Positions 35,490 through 42,940 of a DNA stretch of 64,000 nt are shown piece after piece. A program made the translations under genes and the position numbers. Each line of letters starts with the position of its first letter. The stretch's first letter is position 1. The notes beneath the pieces are model-generated. The model saw only the letters and a program-made list of their open reading frames with translations. It searched no databases and had not been told where the DNA came from. The stretch is from Stenotrophomonas pavanii. Its GTDB lineage: Bacteria > Pseudomonadota > Gammaproteobacteria > Xanthomonadales > Xanthomonadaceae. Where the stretch lies: assembly GCF_900101175.1 (NCBI RefSeq), contig NZ_FNFQ01000002.1:368203-432202 (forward strand), written 5' to 3'.

Positions 35490-35824
35490 TGGACATCGAA
35501 GCATTGGAATGCATGCTCGCCGCCGGCAAGGACGGCGCGCTGCTGCGCTTCGGGCTGGGCAAGGGCTGGCTGGATGCCGGCAATCCGGTGCGCGCGGCCA
35601 CCCATCTGGGTCACTGCGTGGTGCTTGATCCGCAGTACTCGGCGGCGTGGAAGCTGCTCGGCAAGGCGTGGTTGGCCAGCGGCCAGCCGCAGGCGGCGCG
35701 CGAAGCGTGGCAGCGCGGGCTGCGCGTGGCCGGCAGCAAGGGCGACCAGCAGGCACGCAGGGAAATGCAGGTGTTTCTGCGACGCCTGGACCGCGAGCAG
35801 GCGGACCTGGCGAACGCGGGCTGA
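35489..35824 (+). CDS. small TPR-repeat protein
   Basis: 111 residues, all helical. Tetratricopeptide-like pairs: LLRFGLGKGWLDAGNPVRAATHLGHCVVLDPQYSAAWK and LLGKAWLASGQPQAAREAWQRGL, each shortened. Start ATG overlaps the flavin reductase stop (TGATG), so the three genes are one unit. A protein-interaction module; partner unknown. Confidence 0.8.
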   Translation: MDIEALECMLAAGKDGALLRFGLGKGWLDAGNPVRAATHLGHCVVLDPQYSAAWKLLGKAWLASGQPQAAREAWQRGLRVAGSKGDQQARREMQVFLRRLDREQADLANAG

Positions 35825-35829
35825 GCCGA

Positions 35830-36984
35830 TCAGCCCGCGTTGGCCGATGCCGGTGCCGGTGCCGACATGATGTCGGCCATCGGCAGGCGGCGCGGCTTGC
35901 TCGGGAACGCGTGGCGCAGGATGCGCCACACCACCTGGCCGAACTGGCGCGGCAGCGAGCCGTTGTTGTAGTGCTGGCCGTAGCGGCGGCAGATGTCCTT
36001 CACTTCCTTGGCGATGGCCGCGTAGCGGTTGGCTGGCAGGTCCGGGTAGAAGTGGTGCTCGATCTGGTGGCTGAGGTTGCCCGACAGTACGTTGATCAGG
36101 AAGCCGCCGCTGATGTTGGACGAACCGCGCAGCTGGCGCAGGTACCAGTGCCCGCGCGACTCATTGCGCAGGCATTCCTTCGGGAAGGTCTCCGATTCGG
36201 CGGTGAAGTGGCCGCAGAAGATGATCACGTAGGTCCAGATGTTGCGCAGGCCGTTGGCCACCAGGTTGCCCAGCATCACGGTGAGGAAGAACGGGCCGGC
36301 CAGCAGCGGGAAGAACACGTAGTCCTTCAGCACCTGGCGCAGCATCTTGCGCGCCACCGGTCGCGTCTGCAGCCACATCGCACGGGCGCTCATGCGGCCC
36401 TTGAACCAGCGGCCCAGGCGCAGGTCCTGCGCGGCCACGCCCCACTGGAACAGCAGTGCGAAGATCGGCGCGATGATCGGCTGCAGCAGGTAGAACGGCT
36501 TCCAGCGCTGCTCCGGGAAGATGCGCAGCAGGCCATAACCGATGTCATCGTCCATGCCACGCACGTTGGTGTAGGTGTGGTGGCGGAAATTGTGGGTCTT
36601 GCGCCAGTTGTCGGCGGTGGCCACGATGTCCCACTCATAGGTATTGCCGTTGAGCTTGGGGTCGCCGGTCCAGTCGAACTGGCCGTGCATCACGTTGTGG
36701 CCCAGCTCCATGTTCTCCAGGATCTTCGACAGCGCCAGCAGCAGTGTGCCGGTGATCGCGGCCGGCCACAGCAGCGGCATCCAGAACAGCGGCGAGAACG
36801 CCGCCAGGAACAGCAGGCCACGGCCACCCACGCCGAACCAGCGCACGGCGGCAGCCACGCGGCGGATGTAGCGGGTATCGGAGGCGCCGAGGCTGCCGAT
36901 CACACGGTCGCGGATCGCGTCGAGTTCCTCGCCGAAGGCATGCATCTCGGCAGTACTCAGGGCACGGTCGGTAGCGCGGGTCAT
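35830..36984 (-). CDS. membrane fatty acid desaturase (DesB/DesA type)
   Basis: 384 residues. Three histidine boxes: His96-His100 (HNVMH), 131-136 (HNFRHH) and a late HQIEHHFYP. Four membrane helices in two pairs. This is the acyl-CoA/acyl-lipid delta-9 desaturase group. Followed by a ferredoxin reductase and preceded across a palindromic operator by a TetR regulator, the same trio as desB-desC-desT of Pseudomonas, which adjusts membrane unsaturation. Product position is inferred. Confidence 0.92.
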   Translation of the reverse strand: MTRATDRALSTAEMHAFGEELDAIRDRVIGSLGASDTRYIRRVAAAVRWFGVGGRGLLFLAAFSPLFWMPLLWPAAITGTLLLALSKILENMELGHNVMHGQFDWTGDPKLNGNTYEWDIVATADNWRKTHNFRHHTYTNVRGMDDDIGYGLLRIFPEQRWKPFYLLQPIIAPIFALLFQWGVAAQDLRLGRWFKGRMSARAMWLQTRPVARKMLRQVLKDYVFFPLLAGPFFLTVMLGNLVANGLRNIWTYVIIFCGHFTAESETFPKECLRNESRGHWYLRQLRGSSNISGGFLINVLSGNLSHQIEHHFYPDLPANRYAAIAKEVKDICRRYGQHYNNGSLPRQFGQVVWRILRHAFPSKPRRLPMADIMSAPAPASANAG

Positions 36985-36995
36985 GGCAGGCGTCC

Positions 36996-38066
36996 TCAGA
37001 GATCCAGGGTCAGGTCGGTGGTCGGTGCGCTCACGCAGATCCGCACCGGCTGTGCCGATTCGGACTGCAGGTCGCCGGTGCGCAGGTGGCGCGTGGCGCC
37101 ACTGACGCGGTCACAACTGCAGGTATTGCAGATGCCCATGCGGCAGCCATGCTTGGGCTTGATGCCATGGGCTTCCAGGCTTTCCAGCAGCGAACGGCCA
37201 CGCGGCACGCTCAGCTGGCGGCCACTGCGCGCCAGCGTCAGCGACACCTCGCCCTCGCTGCTGGCGTCACGCAGCGGCGCTGGCGGGGTAAAGGCCTCGG
37301 CCTGGAAACCGGCCACCTGGTGCGCCAGGCGTTGGCGCGCGGCGGCGACGAAGCCGTCCGGACCGCACGCCAGCACATGGCGCTGCGCCAGCGGCGTGTC
37401 ATCGCCGGTTACCTGCAGGTCGTGGCGATCAATGCGCGCGGCAGGTACATCGCCTTCGCGGGTGGTCAGCAGGTGCACGCGCAGGTTCGGCTGGCGCGCG
37501 GCCAGTGCCTGCAGCTCATCACGGAACTGCAGGTGGGCGGCACGGCGCTCCCAATAGAACAGGTCCACGGGCGCGGCCAGCGGGCGCTGGCAGGCCTCGC
37601 GCAGCAGGCTGCGCATCGGCGTGATGCCACTGCCGGCAGCCAGCAGCAGCACCGGCGCCGCCGTCGGCAACTGGAATTCACCGAACGCAGCCTCCAGCCG
37701 GAACAGCTCGCCCGGTTGCGCATGCTTGACCAGATGCTGGCTGACCCGACCGCCATCGACGGCCTTGACGGTGATCGCCAGCTCGCGCGGCCCCAGGACG
37801 GTGGGACTGTAGCTGCGCTGGCACAGGCGCCCGTCAAGCTCCACGCCCAGGGTGACGTGCTGGCCGGCGCGCATGCCGGCCCAGTGCCGGTTGGTGCGCA
37901 GGACCAGCGTCGCCGCGCCCTCACCGGCCGGCTCGCGCCGCACCAGGCGGGCCACTGGCTCGCGCAGGGTCCACAGGGGATTGAGCTGGCCCGCCCAGAA
38001 ATCGAACAGCGACGGCGAGACCCAGCGGTATGGAGAAAACAGGGACGGACGGACGACAGCGCTCAT
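36996..38066 (-). CDS. ferredoxin--NAD(P)H reductase with plant-type 2Fe-2S domain (desaturase electron donor)
   Basis: 356 residues. FAD domain (QRSYSPTV), NAD domain (LLAAGSGITPMRSLL, ACGPDGFV) and a C-terminal ferredoxin domain with cysteines in HGCRMGICNTCSC and a last Cys in VRICVSAP. It passes electrons from NAD(P)H to the desaturase (DesC role), 11 bp upstream of it in the same operon. Start ATG at 38066. Confidence 0.92.
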   Translation of the reverse strand: MSAVVRPSLFSPYRWVSPSLFDFWAGQLNPLWTLREPVARLVRREPAGEGAATLVLRTNRHWAGMRAGQHVTLGVELDGRLCQRSYSPTVLGPRELAITVKAVDGGRVSQHLVKHAQPGELFRLEAAFGEFQLPTAAPVLLLAAGSGITPMRSLLREACQRPLAAPVDLFYWERRAAHLQFRDELQALAARQPNLRVHLLTTREGDVPAARIDRHDLQVTGDDTPLAQRHVLACGPDGFVAAARQRLAHQVAGFQAEAFTPPAPLRDASSEGEVSLTLARSGRQLSVPRGRSLLESLEAHGIKPKHGCRMGICNTCSCDRVSGATRHLRTGDLQSESAQPVRICVSAPTTDLTLDL

Positions 38067-38072
38067 GGGCGA

Positions 38073-38133
38073 ACTATACGGGCGCACATACACCTGTGTA
38101 TACACGTGTATATTCAACCGGATTGGGTATGAT
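38073..38133. promoter_or_regulatory. divergent promoters with double palindromic operator (desaturase operon / TetR)
   Basis: ATACACCTGTGTAT at 38088-38101 and ATACACGTGTAT at 38100-38111 overlap and are near-perfect dyads, typical of TetR-family operators. TATGAT at 38128-38133 is a -10 for the TetR gene and the reverse of ACTATA at ~38073-38079 one for the desaturase operon. Confidence 0.75.
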
Positions 38134-38158
38134 TCAGCCTCGCCCCACCGGAACCCCC

Positions 38159-38815
38159 ATGGCCGCCGCCACCGCCTTGTCGACGCATGAAGATGCCAAC
38201 AGCCCGGCCCGCCGTACGGTGAGCCGCGAAGACCTGCTGGCCGCCGCCCTGAAACTGATCGGCCCGCACCGCAGCCTGTCCACGCTCAGCCTGCGCGAAG
38301 TGGCACGTGAGGCCGGCATCGCGCCGAACAGCTTCTACCGGCAGTTCCGCGACATGGACGAACTGGCCGTGGCGCTGATCGACGCCGCTGGCCGCTCGCT
38401 GCGCACCATCATCGGCGAGGCCCGCCAGCGCGCCACCTCCACCGCCACCAGCGTGGTGCGGGTCTCGGTGGAGACCTTCATGGAGCAGCTGCGCGCCGAC
38501 GACAAGCTGCTGCACGTGCTGCTGCGCGAAGGCGCGGTCGGCTCGGACGACTTCAAGCACGCGGTCGAACGCGAGCTGCACTATTTCGAAGAAGAGCTGC
38601 AGCACGACCTGGTGCGCCTGGCCGCGCTGGACGGTGCCGTGCTGCATGCCCCCGAACTGGTGGCCAAGGCCATCACCCGGCTGGTGTTCGCGATGGGGGC
38701 CACCGCCATGGACCTGCCGCCGGAGAAGGACCCGGAGCTGATCGAACAGATCTCCACGATGATCCGCATGATCATCGTCGGCGCCCGCACGCCCGCCGCA
38801 TTCCGCCGCGGCTGA
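38159..38815 (+). CDS. TetR family regulator (DesT/FabR-like)
   Basis: 218 residues. N-terminal helix-turn-helix (LSLREVAREAGIAPNSFYRQFRDMDELAV is the family recognition region, seen here in pieces), then an all-helical ligand domain with the FabR-like HYFEEELQHDLV and ITRLVFAMG. FabR/DesT bind acyl-CoA or acyl-ACP and control desaturation. It is divergent from the desaturase operon with the operator between. Start 38159 is chosen because the ATG at 38129 lies inside the -10. Confidence 0.88.
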   Translation: MAAATALSTHEDANSPARRTVSREDLLAAALKLIGPHRSLSTLSLREVAREAGIAPNSFYRQFRDMDELAVALIDAAGRSLRTIIGEARQRATSTATSVVRVSVETFMEQLRADDKLLHVLLREGAVGSDDFKHAVERELHYFEEELQHDLVRLAALDGAVLHAPELVAKAITRLVFAMGATAMDLPPEKDPELIEQISTMIRMIIVGARTPAAFRRG

Positions 38816-38827
38816 CAATCGGCCGCC

Positions 38828-38866
38828 GGGGCCGGATCCCTTTCCACAGGGAAGGGCCCTGACCCC
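38828..38866. terminator. imperfect hairpin between tetR and mntR
   Basis: CCCTTTCC at 38838 pairs with GGGAAGGG at 38849 within a longer GGGGCC...GACCCC frame. It looks like a worn copy of the GGGTCAGA-CCCTTT hairpin seen at 40911 and 46728. Placed between convergent genes, so a two-way terminator is likely. Confidence 0.5.
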
Positions 38867-38929
38867 GACCTCCCGCCCACACCGCACTTCCAACCGCAGG
38901 CCGTGCGTGGCGCGGCGTCAGCGGTCTGC

Positions 38930-39394
38930 TCAGCCGCCCTCGGCCTTGCGTACGAACGCCTCGAACAACGCCAGCGTCTGCTCGCTCACGTGATGCTCGA
39001 TGCCCTCGGCATCGCGGCGTGCGGTATCGGCGTCCACGCCCAGCGCCAGCAGGAAACGCTCCACGGTCTGGTGGCGCTGGCGGCTGGCATGCGCCAGCGC
39101 CTCGCCTTCCGGGGTCAGGAACACGCCACGGTACGGCCGCTGCACCACCCAGCCGTCGCGGGCCAGCCGCCGCAGCATCTTCGCCACAGTGGGCTGGGCC
39201 ACCCCCAGGCGGGTGGCGATGTCGACCTGGCGGGCCTCGCCGCCGTCGGCCAGCAGGTCCGAAATCAGCTCGACATAGTCCTCCACCAGCTCCATCCGGT
39301 GCGCCTCGCGTACTTGCCGGAAGCTCTCGACCTGGCGCTCGGCCTCGATCAAGGGGGTGCTCTTCAGCGATGTCGAATCATCGGTCTTGCCCAC
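38930..39394 (-). CDS. mntR: manganese-responsive DtxR/MntR family regulator
   Basis: 154 residues. N-terminal winged helix ([42 protein letters not shown]) and C-terminal metal-binding/dimer domain ([26 protein letters not shown]). The pattern is that of E. coli MntR. Divergent from mntH with an MntR-type palindrome between, so it represses mntH when Mn is plentiful. Confidence 0.93.
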   Translation of the reverse strand: MGKTDDSTSLKSTPLIEAERQVESFRQVREAHRMELVEDYVELISDLLADGGEARQVDIATRLGVAQPTVAKMLRRLARDGWVVQRPYRGVFLTPEGEALAHASRQRHQTVERFLLALGVDADTARRDAEGIEHHVSEQTLALFEAFVRKAEGG

Positions 39395-39486
39395 GCGTGC
39401 GCCTGTCCTTCCGGTGTGATCCAGGGTTGAAGCTGAATTCTGGACCAGTCACACCTTAAAGACGATTGTTTCACATTGCTAATGAC

Positions 39487-39502
39487 TATAGCCGGAGCTA
39501 TA
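39487..39502. promoter_or_regulatory. MntR box upstream of mntH
   Basis: TATAGC-CGGA-GCTATA is a perfect dyad; the E. coli mntH operator has the same ATAGC-N4-GCTAT core. It lies 9 bp before the mntH ATG, so MntR would block initiation of mntH transcription or loading. Confidence 0.8.
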
Positions 39503-39510
39503 TTAAGCCC

Positions 39511-40842
39511 ATGGATACCCTGGCGCCCCGCGACCCTTCGGCCACCACCCCGGCCAGCCTGGGTGCGCTCAACGCCTCGGTCGCAGTGCCCGACAAGGGC
39601 CACTGGTGGTTCCGCCTGATGGCCTTCCTTGGCCCGGGCTACATGATCTCGGTCGGCTACATGGACCCGGGCAACTGGGCCACCGACCTCGCCGGCGGTT
39701 CGCGCTTCGGCTACCTGCTGCTGTCGGTCATCCTGATCTCCAACCTGATGGCGGTGATCCTGCAGGCGCTGTCGGCGCGGCTCGGCATCGCCACCGGCAT
39801 GGACCTGGCGCAGGCCTGCCGCGCCCGTTACCCCAAGCCGGTGAACCTGGCGCTGTGGGCGCTGTGCGAGGCGGCGATCATCGCCTGCGACCTGGCCGAG
39901 GTAATCGGCACCGCGATCGCGTTGAAGCTGCTGTTCGATCTGCCACTGCTGTGGGGCGCGGTGATCACTGCGCTCGATACGCTGCTGGTGCTGCTGCTGA
40001 TGAACCGCGGCTTCCGTGCGCTGGAAGCGTTCGTGATCGCGCTGCTGATGGTGATCTTCGCCTGCTTCGTGGTGCAGATCGCGATGGCCGCGCCACCGGT
40101 GATGGCGGTACTGGGCGGCTTCATTCCGCGCGCGCAGGTGGTGACCGATCCGCACGCGCTGTACATCGCCATCGGCATCATCGGTGCCACGGTGATGCCG
40201 CACAATCTGTACCTGCATTCGTCGATCGTGCAGACCCGCGCCTACCCGCGTACGGATGAAGGTCGCCGCAGCGCGCTGCGCTGGGCGGTGACTGACAGCA
40301 CGATTGCGCTGACATTGGCATTGTTCATCAACGCCAGCATCCTGATCCTGGCCGCGGCCGTGTTCCATGCCAATGGCCGTTTCGACGTGGAAGACATCGA
40401 GCAGGCGCACCAGTTGCTGGCACCGATGCTGGGCGTGGGCGCGGCGGCGACCTTGTTCGCGGTGGCGCTGCTGGCGTCGGGCCTGAATTCGACAGTCACC
40501 GCGACGCTGGCCGGCCAGATCGTGATGGAAGGCTTCCTGCACCTGCGAATGCCGCCGTGGCTGCGTCGGCTGATCACGCGCGCACTGGCGATCATCCCGG
40601 TGGTGGTGGTGATCGTGCTGTTCGGCGACCAGGGCGCGGTGAAGCTGCTGGTGCTGAGCCAGGTGGTGCTGTCGATGCAGCTGCCCTTCGCGATCATCCC
40701 GCTGGTACGGATCGTGACCGACAAGGTGACGATGGGGGCGCTGGTGGCGCCACGCTGGCTGGGTGCGGTCGCCTGGGTGATCGCGCTGGTGATCGTGGCG
40801 TTGAACGTGAAGCTGCTGGTCGACACGTTCACCGGCGCCTGA
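39511..40842 (+). CDS. mntH: NRAMP manganese/divalent metal transporter
   Basis: 443 residues, 11 helices. Metal-site motif [15 protein letters not shown] in helix 1 and [13 protein letters not shown] (MPH) in helix 6, both standard for proton-coupled Mn uptake. Start ATG at 39511, just after the MntR box. Together with MnSOD at 34.3 kb it fits a Mn-based oxidative stress defence. Confidence 0.95.
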   Translation: MDTLAPRDPSATTPASLGALNASVAVPDKGHWWFRLMAFLGPGYMISVGYMDPGNWATDLAGGSRFGYLLLSVILISNLMAVILQALSARLGIATGMDLAQACRARYPKPVNLALWALCEAAIIACDLAEVIGTAIALKLLFDLPLLWGAVITALDTLLVLLLMNRGFRALEAFVIALLMVIFACFVVQIAMAAPPVMAVLGGFIPRAQVVTDPHALYIAIGIIGATVMPHNLYLHSSIVQTRAYPRTDEGRRSALRWAVTDSTIALTLALFINASILILAAAVFHANGRFDVEDIEQAHQLLAPMLGVGAAATLFAVALLASGLNSTVTATLAGQIVMEGFLHLRMPPWLRRLITRALAIIPVVVVIVLFGDQGAVKLLVLSQVVLSMQLPFAIIPLVRIVTDKVTMGALVAPRWLGAVAWVIALVIVALNVKLLVDTFTGA

Positions 40843-40871
40843 CGCCAATTGCCGGGGTCGGTCCTGCCCCA

Positions 40872-40894
40872 GTGGATCCACGCCATGCGTGGAT
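40872..40894. repeat. SMAG-like palindrome, ATCCACGC arm type
   Basis: GTGG + ATCCACGC + CAT + GCGTGGAT; the head is GTGG rather than GTAG. Same 4+8+3+8 plan as the other elements. It lies between mntH and the terminator hairpin. Confidence 0.75.
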
Positions 40895-40910
40895 GCCTTT
40901 ACACGTTGTG

Positions 40911-40949
40911 GGGGTCAGAGCCCTTGCCTCTGGCAAGGGCTCTGACCCC
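40911..40949. terminator. strong bidirectional hairpin between mntH and thioredoxin
   Basis: A perfect 18-bp stem (GGGGTCAGAGCCCTTGCC and its complement) with a 3-nt loop, between convergent genes. It shares the GGGTCAGA..CCC core with hairpins at 38828 and 46728, so it is also a dispersed repeat. Confidence 0.75.
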
Positions 40950-40961
40950 GCCCGGTCCGCG

Positions 40962-41288
40962 CTACAGATGCAACGCGATCGCGGCCTCGATCTGCTGCGG
41001 CGACTGGAACCCGGCCAAGCGCGTGCGTTCGTCGCCATCACGGAACAGCGACAGCGTCGGCGTCTGCCGCAGCCCCAACTCCCTGAAAAACGCCTCGCCC
41101 AGCACTTCCAGCTGTACGCGCAGCAGGGTCGTGCCCTGCCCCGCTGTGCTGTTGGCCACCCGGTGCAGCGACATTTCCAGCATCCGGCAGCCCGGGCACT
41201 GGTCCTTGTGGAAGTCCACGAGCACCCGCGGGTGCTCGGCCAGCAACTGCTGGAACTGCTCAGGCGTGGTGGCGTCGATGATCTGCAT
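40962..41288 (-). CDS. thioredoxin-like protein of the ribonucleotide reductase operon
   Basis: 108 residues, single thioredoxin fold. Active site Cys31-Pro-Gly-Cys34 (FHKDQCPGC, not the usual WCGPC), cis-Pro in RQTPTLSLFRDG. Start ATG with GGAG upstream, 29 bp inside the flavodoxin gene. Its place after nrdA-nrdB suggests it is the reductant for the enzyme. Confidence 0.85.
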   Translation of the reverse strand: MQIIDATTPEQFQQLLAEHPRVLVDFHKDQCPGCRMLEMSLHRVANSTAGQGTTLLRVQLEVLGEAFFRELGLRQTPTLSLFRDGDERTRLAGFQSPQQIEAAIALHL

Positions 41289-41727
41289 CGTTGTTGCTCC
41301 GGTAATGGGCCAGGACCGCATCGGTCCAGGCATCGATGGCTGCGGCATGGCGCGCGCCATGCGGCATCTGTTCGATCTCCAGCGGCGGGTAGTCGCTGCG
41401 GAAATAGCGGATCAGGCGATGCACGGCGCCGCAGTAGTACTCCTGCCCCCACTGGGTTTCGCCGGTACCGAACACCGCCAGCTGCCGGGGGTGCTCGCCA
41501 CGCTCGGCAATGCCAGCCACCCACGCCTTCATCTCCGCCGGCGTGCGGCCGGCGTTGTCGGTCCAGCAGCCCAGCAGCACCAGATCGGCCTCGTCAGCGG
41601 CCAGCGGCGGTGCCTGGCGCAGGTCGTCGGCCTCGTGCCAGTGCACTGCATGCCCGGCGGCGCGGCAGCGCTCGGCAATCTGCCGGCCCAGCTCGCGGGT
41701 GTTGCCGCTCAACGAGGCGACCACCAT
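41260..41727 (-). CDS. flavodoxin family protein of the ribonucleotide reductase operon
   Basis: About 155 residues. FMN phosphate loop SLSGNTRELG, then LVLLGCWTDNAGRTPAEMKAW and VFGTGETQWGQEYYCGAV, typical short-chain flavodoxin. The ATG at 41727 gives LMVVAS only as the second residue of strand 1, and has no ribosome binding site; a non-ATG start a few codons earlier is possible. It lies 25 bp after nrdB. Probably supplies electrons for cofactor assembly, a role NrdI or YfaE plays elsewhere. Confidence 0.8.
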   Translation of the reverse strand: MVVASLSGNTRELGRQIAERCRAAGHAVHWHEADDLRQAPPLAADEADLVLLGCWTDNAGRTPAEMKAWVAGIAERGEHPRQLAVFGTGETQWGQEYYCGAVHRLIRYFRSDYPPLEIEQMPHGARHAAAIDAWTDAVLAHYRSNNDADHRRHHA

Positions 41728-41752
41728 CAGGATGCTGAGTGCCGCGCCGGAC

Positions 41753-42793
41753 TCAGAGGTCGTCGAAGCCGTTGTCGACGTTGGTCTTCTTGTAACTTGC
41801 ATTGCGCATCTCGAAGAAGTCGGTCTTGGTCTCGGTGAAGTTGTCGGCGTAGGCCTTGATCCACGGCATCACGTTGTCGGTGGTCTCGCTGTACAGCCGT
41901 TCGATGCCGAGCATGCCGGCCATCTTGTTGGCGCGGTACTTCACGTAGCGCGTCATTTCCTCCACATCGATGCCGTCGATGCCGTCCAGTACTTCCGACG
42001 ACCACTGGGTTTCCAGTTCGATGGCGTGTTCGAACGCCTGGTGCACATAGTCGGTCAGCTCGTGGGTCTGCAACGCCGGGTTCTCGCCGATGATGGCGCG
42101 GATCAGCTCGCTGATGAACTTGGTATGGGCCAGCTCGTCGCGGTTGATGAAGCTGATGATCTTGCCGGTGCCGGTCATGCGGTTCTGCCGCACCAGGTTA
42201 TAGAAGTAGGCGAAGCCGGAATAGAAGTTGATGCCTTCCAGGATCGAGGACTGGATCAACGACCTGAGCAGCGTCTCGGCAGTCTTCTCGCGCATGAAAT
42301 CGTCATACGCCCCCATGATCGGCGCGTTGCGCTTGATGATGGTCGGGTGGGTACGGGCGATCTCGAAAATGCGGTTCTGGTTCGGCAGGTCGGTGATCGA
42401 GGCCAGCACGTAGCTGTAGCTCTCGTTGTGGATCACTTCCTGCTGGCCGATGATCGCGGCGTTGGCATGCGCGGCCGGGTCGGTGATGTACTCGGCCACG
42501 TTGTAGATGAAGCGCGTCTGCGGTGAATCGAGCGTGGCCAGCAGGCCGATGATCGCGTCGTAGGCATTCTTCTCGCGGCCGGACAGCTCGCCGTACTGGC
42601 GCGCGTCGGCCTTCATGTCGACTTCGTCGGGGATCCAGAAGTTGGTCGACAGCTCCTTGTAGGCCCGATAGAACGACGGGTACGGGATGTCATTCCAGTT
42701 CAGGATGCCGCTGGTGCGGCCGTTGATGATGCCGGTGCTGCGGTTGGGATGGCGCGGTTCGAGGATCTTGATGCGGTCGAGGGGGGTTGCCAT
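41753..42793 (-). CDS. nrdB: ribonucleoside-diphosphate reductase, beta subunit
   Basis: 346 residues, class I small subunit. Iron ligands Asp89, Glu119, His122 (QQEVIHNESYS), a later Glu in SILEGINFYSGF and Glu/His in RDELAHTKF. Tyr126 sits at the radical position (E-x2-H-x3-Y), so this is a tyrosyl-radical enzyme. C-terminal tail NVDNGFDDL is the peptide that docks to NrdA. Start ATG at 42793, downstream of three palindromes. Confidence 0.96.
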   Translation of the reverse strand: MATPLDRIKILEPRHPNRSTGIINGRTSGILNWNDIPYPSFYRAYKELSTNFWIPDEVDMKADARQYGELSGREKNAYDAIIGLLATLDSPQTRFIYNVAEYITDPAAHANAAIIGQQEVIHNESYSYVLASITDLPNQNRIFEIARTHPTIIKRNAPIMGAYDDFMREKTAETLLRSLIQSSILEGINFYSGFAYFYNLVRQNRMTGTGKIISFINRDELAHTKFISELIRAIIGENPALQTHELTDYVHQAFEHAIELETQWSSEVLDGIDGIDVEEMTRYVKYRANKMAGMLGIERLYSETTDNVMPWIKAYADNFTETKTDFFEMRNASYKKTNVDNGFDDL

Positions 42794-42825
42794 GGGTTTC
42801 TGCCTTCGTTCTCTTTCCATCGTGT

Positions 42826-42924
42826 TGCCGGCCAGCGGCCGGCACTACCGTGGGTTGCGGTGTTGCCGGCCGGCGGCCGGCACTAGCGTGGGTTGCGGTG
42901 CTGCCGGCCAGCGGCCGGCACTAC
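42826..42924. repeat. three SMAG palindromes between nrdA and nrdB
   Basis: Inverted copies at 42826, 42864 (loop GGC, head CTAG) and 42902, a 38-bp period. They fill the only gap in the nrdA-nrdB transcript and would form three stable hairpins in the mRNA, so they may set the NrdA:NrdB ratio. Confidence 0.92.
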
Positions 42925-42940
42925 CGTAGGTTGCCGGCGG

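Noticed and set aside
41260-41727. NrdI of a class Ib ribonucleotide reductase
   Set aside because: NrdB has class Ia-type features with a standard tyrosine site and NrdA an ATP cone; NrdI sequence features are not clear. I keep a general flavodoxin call.
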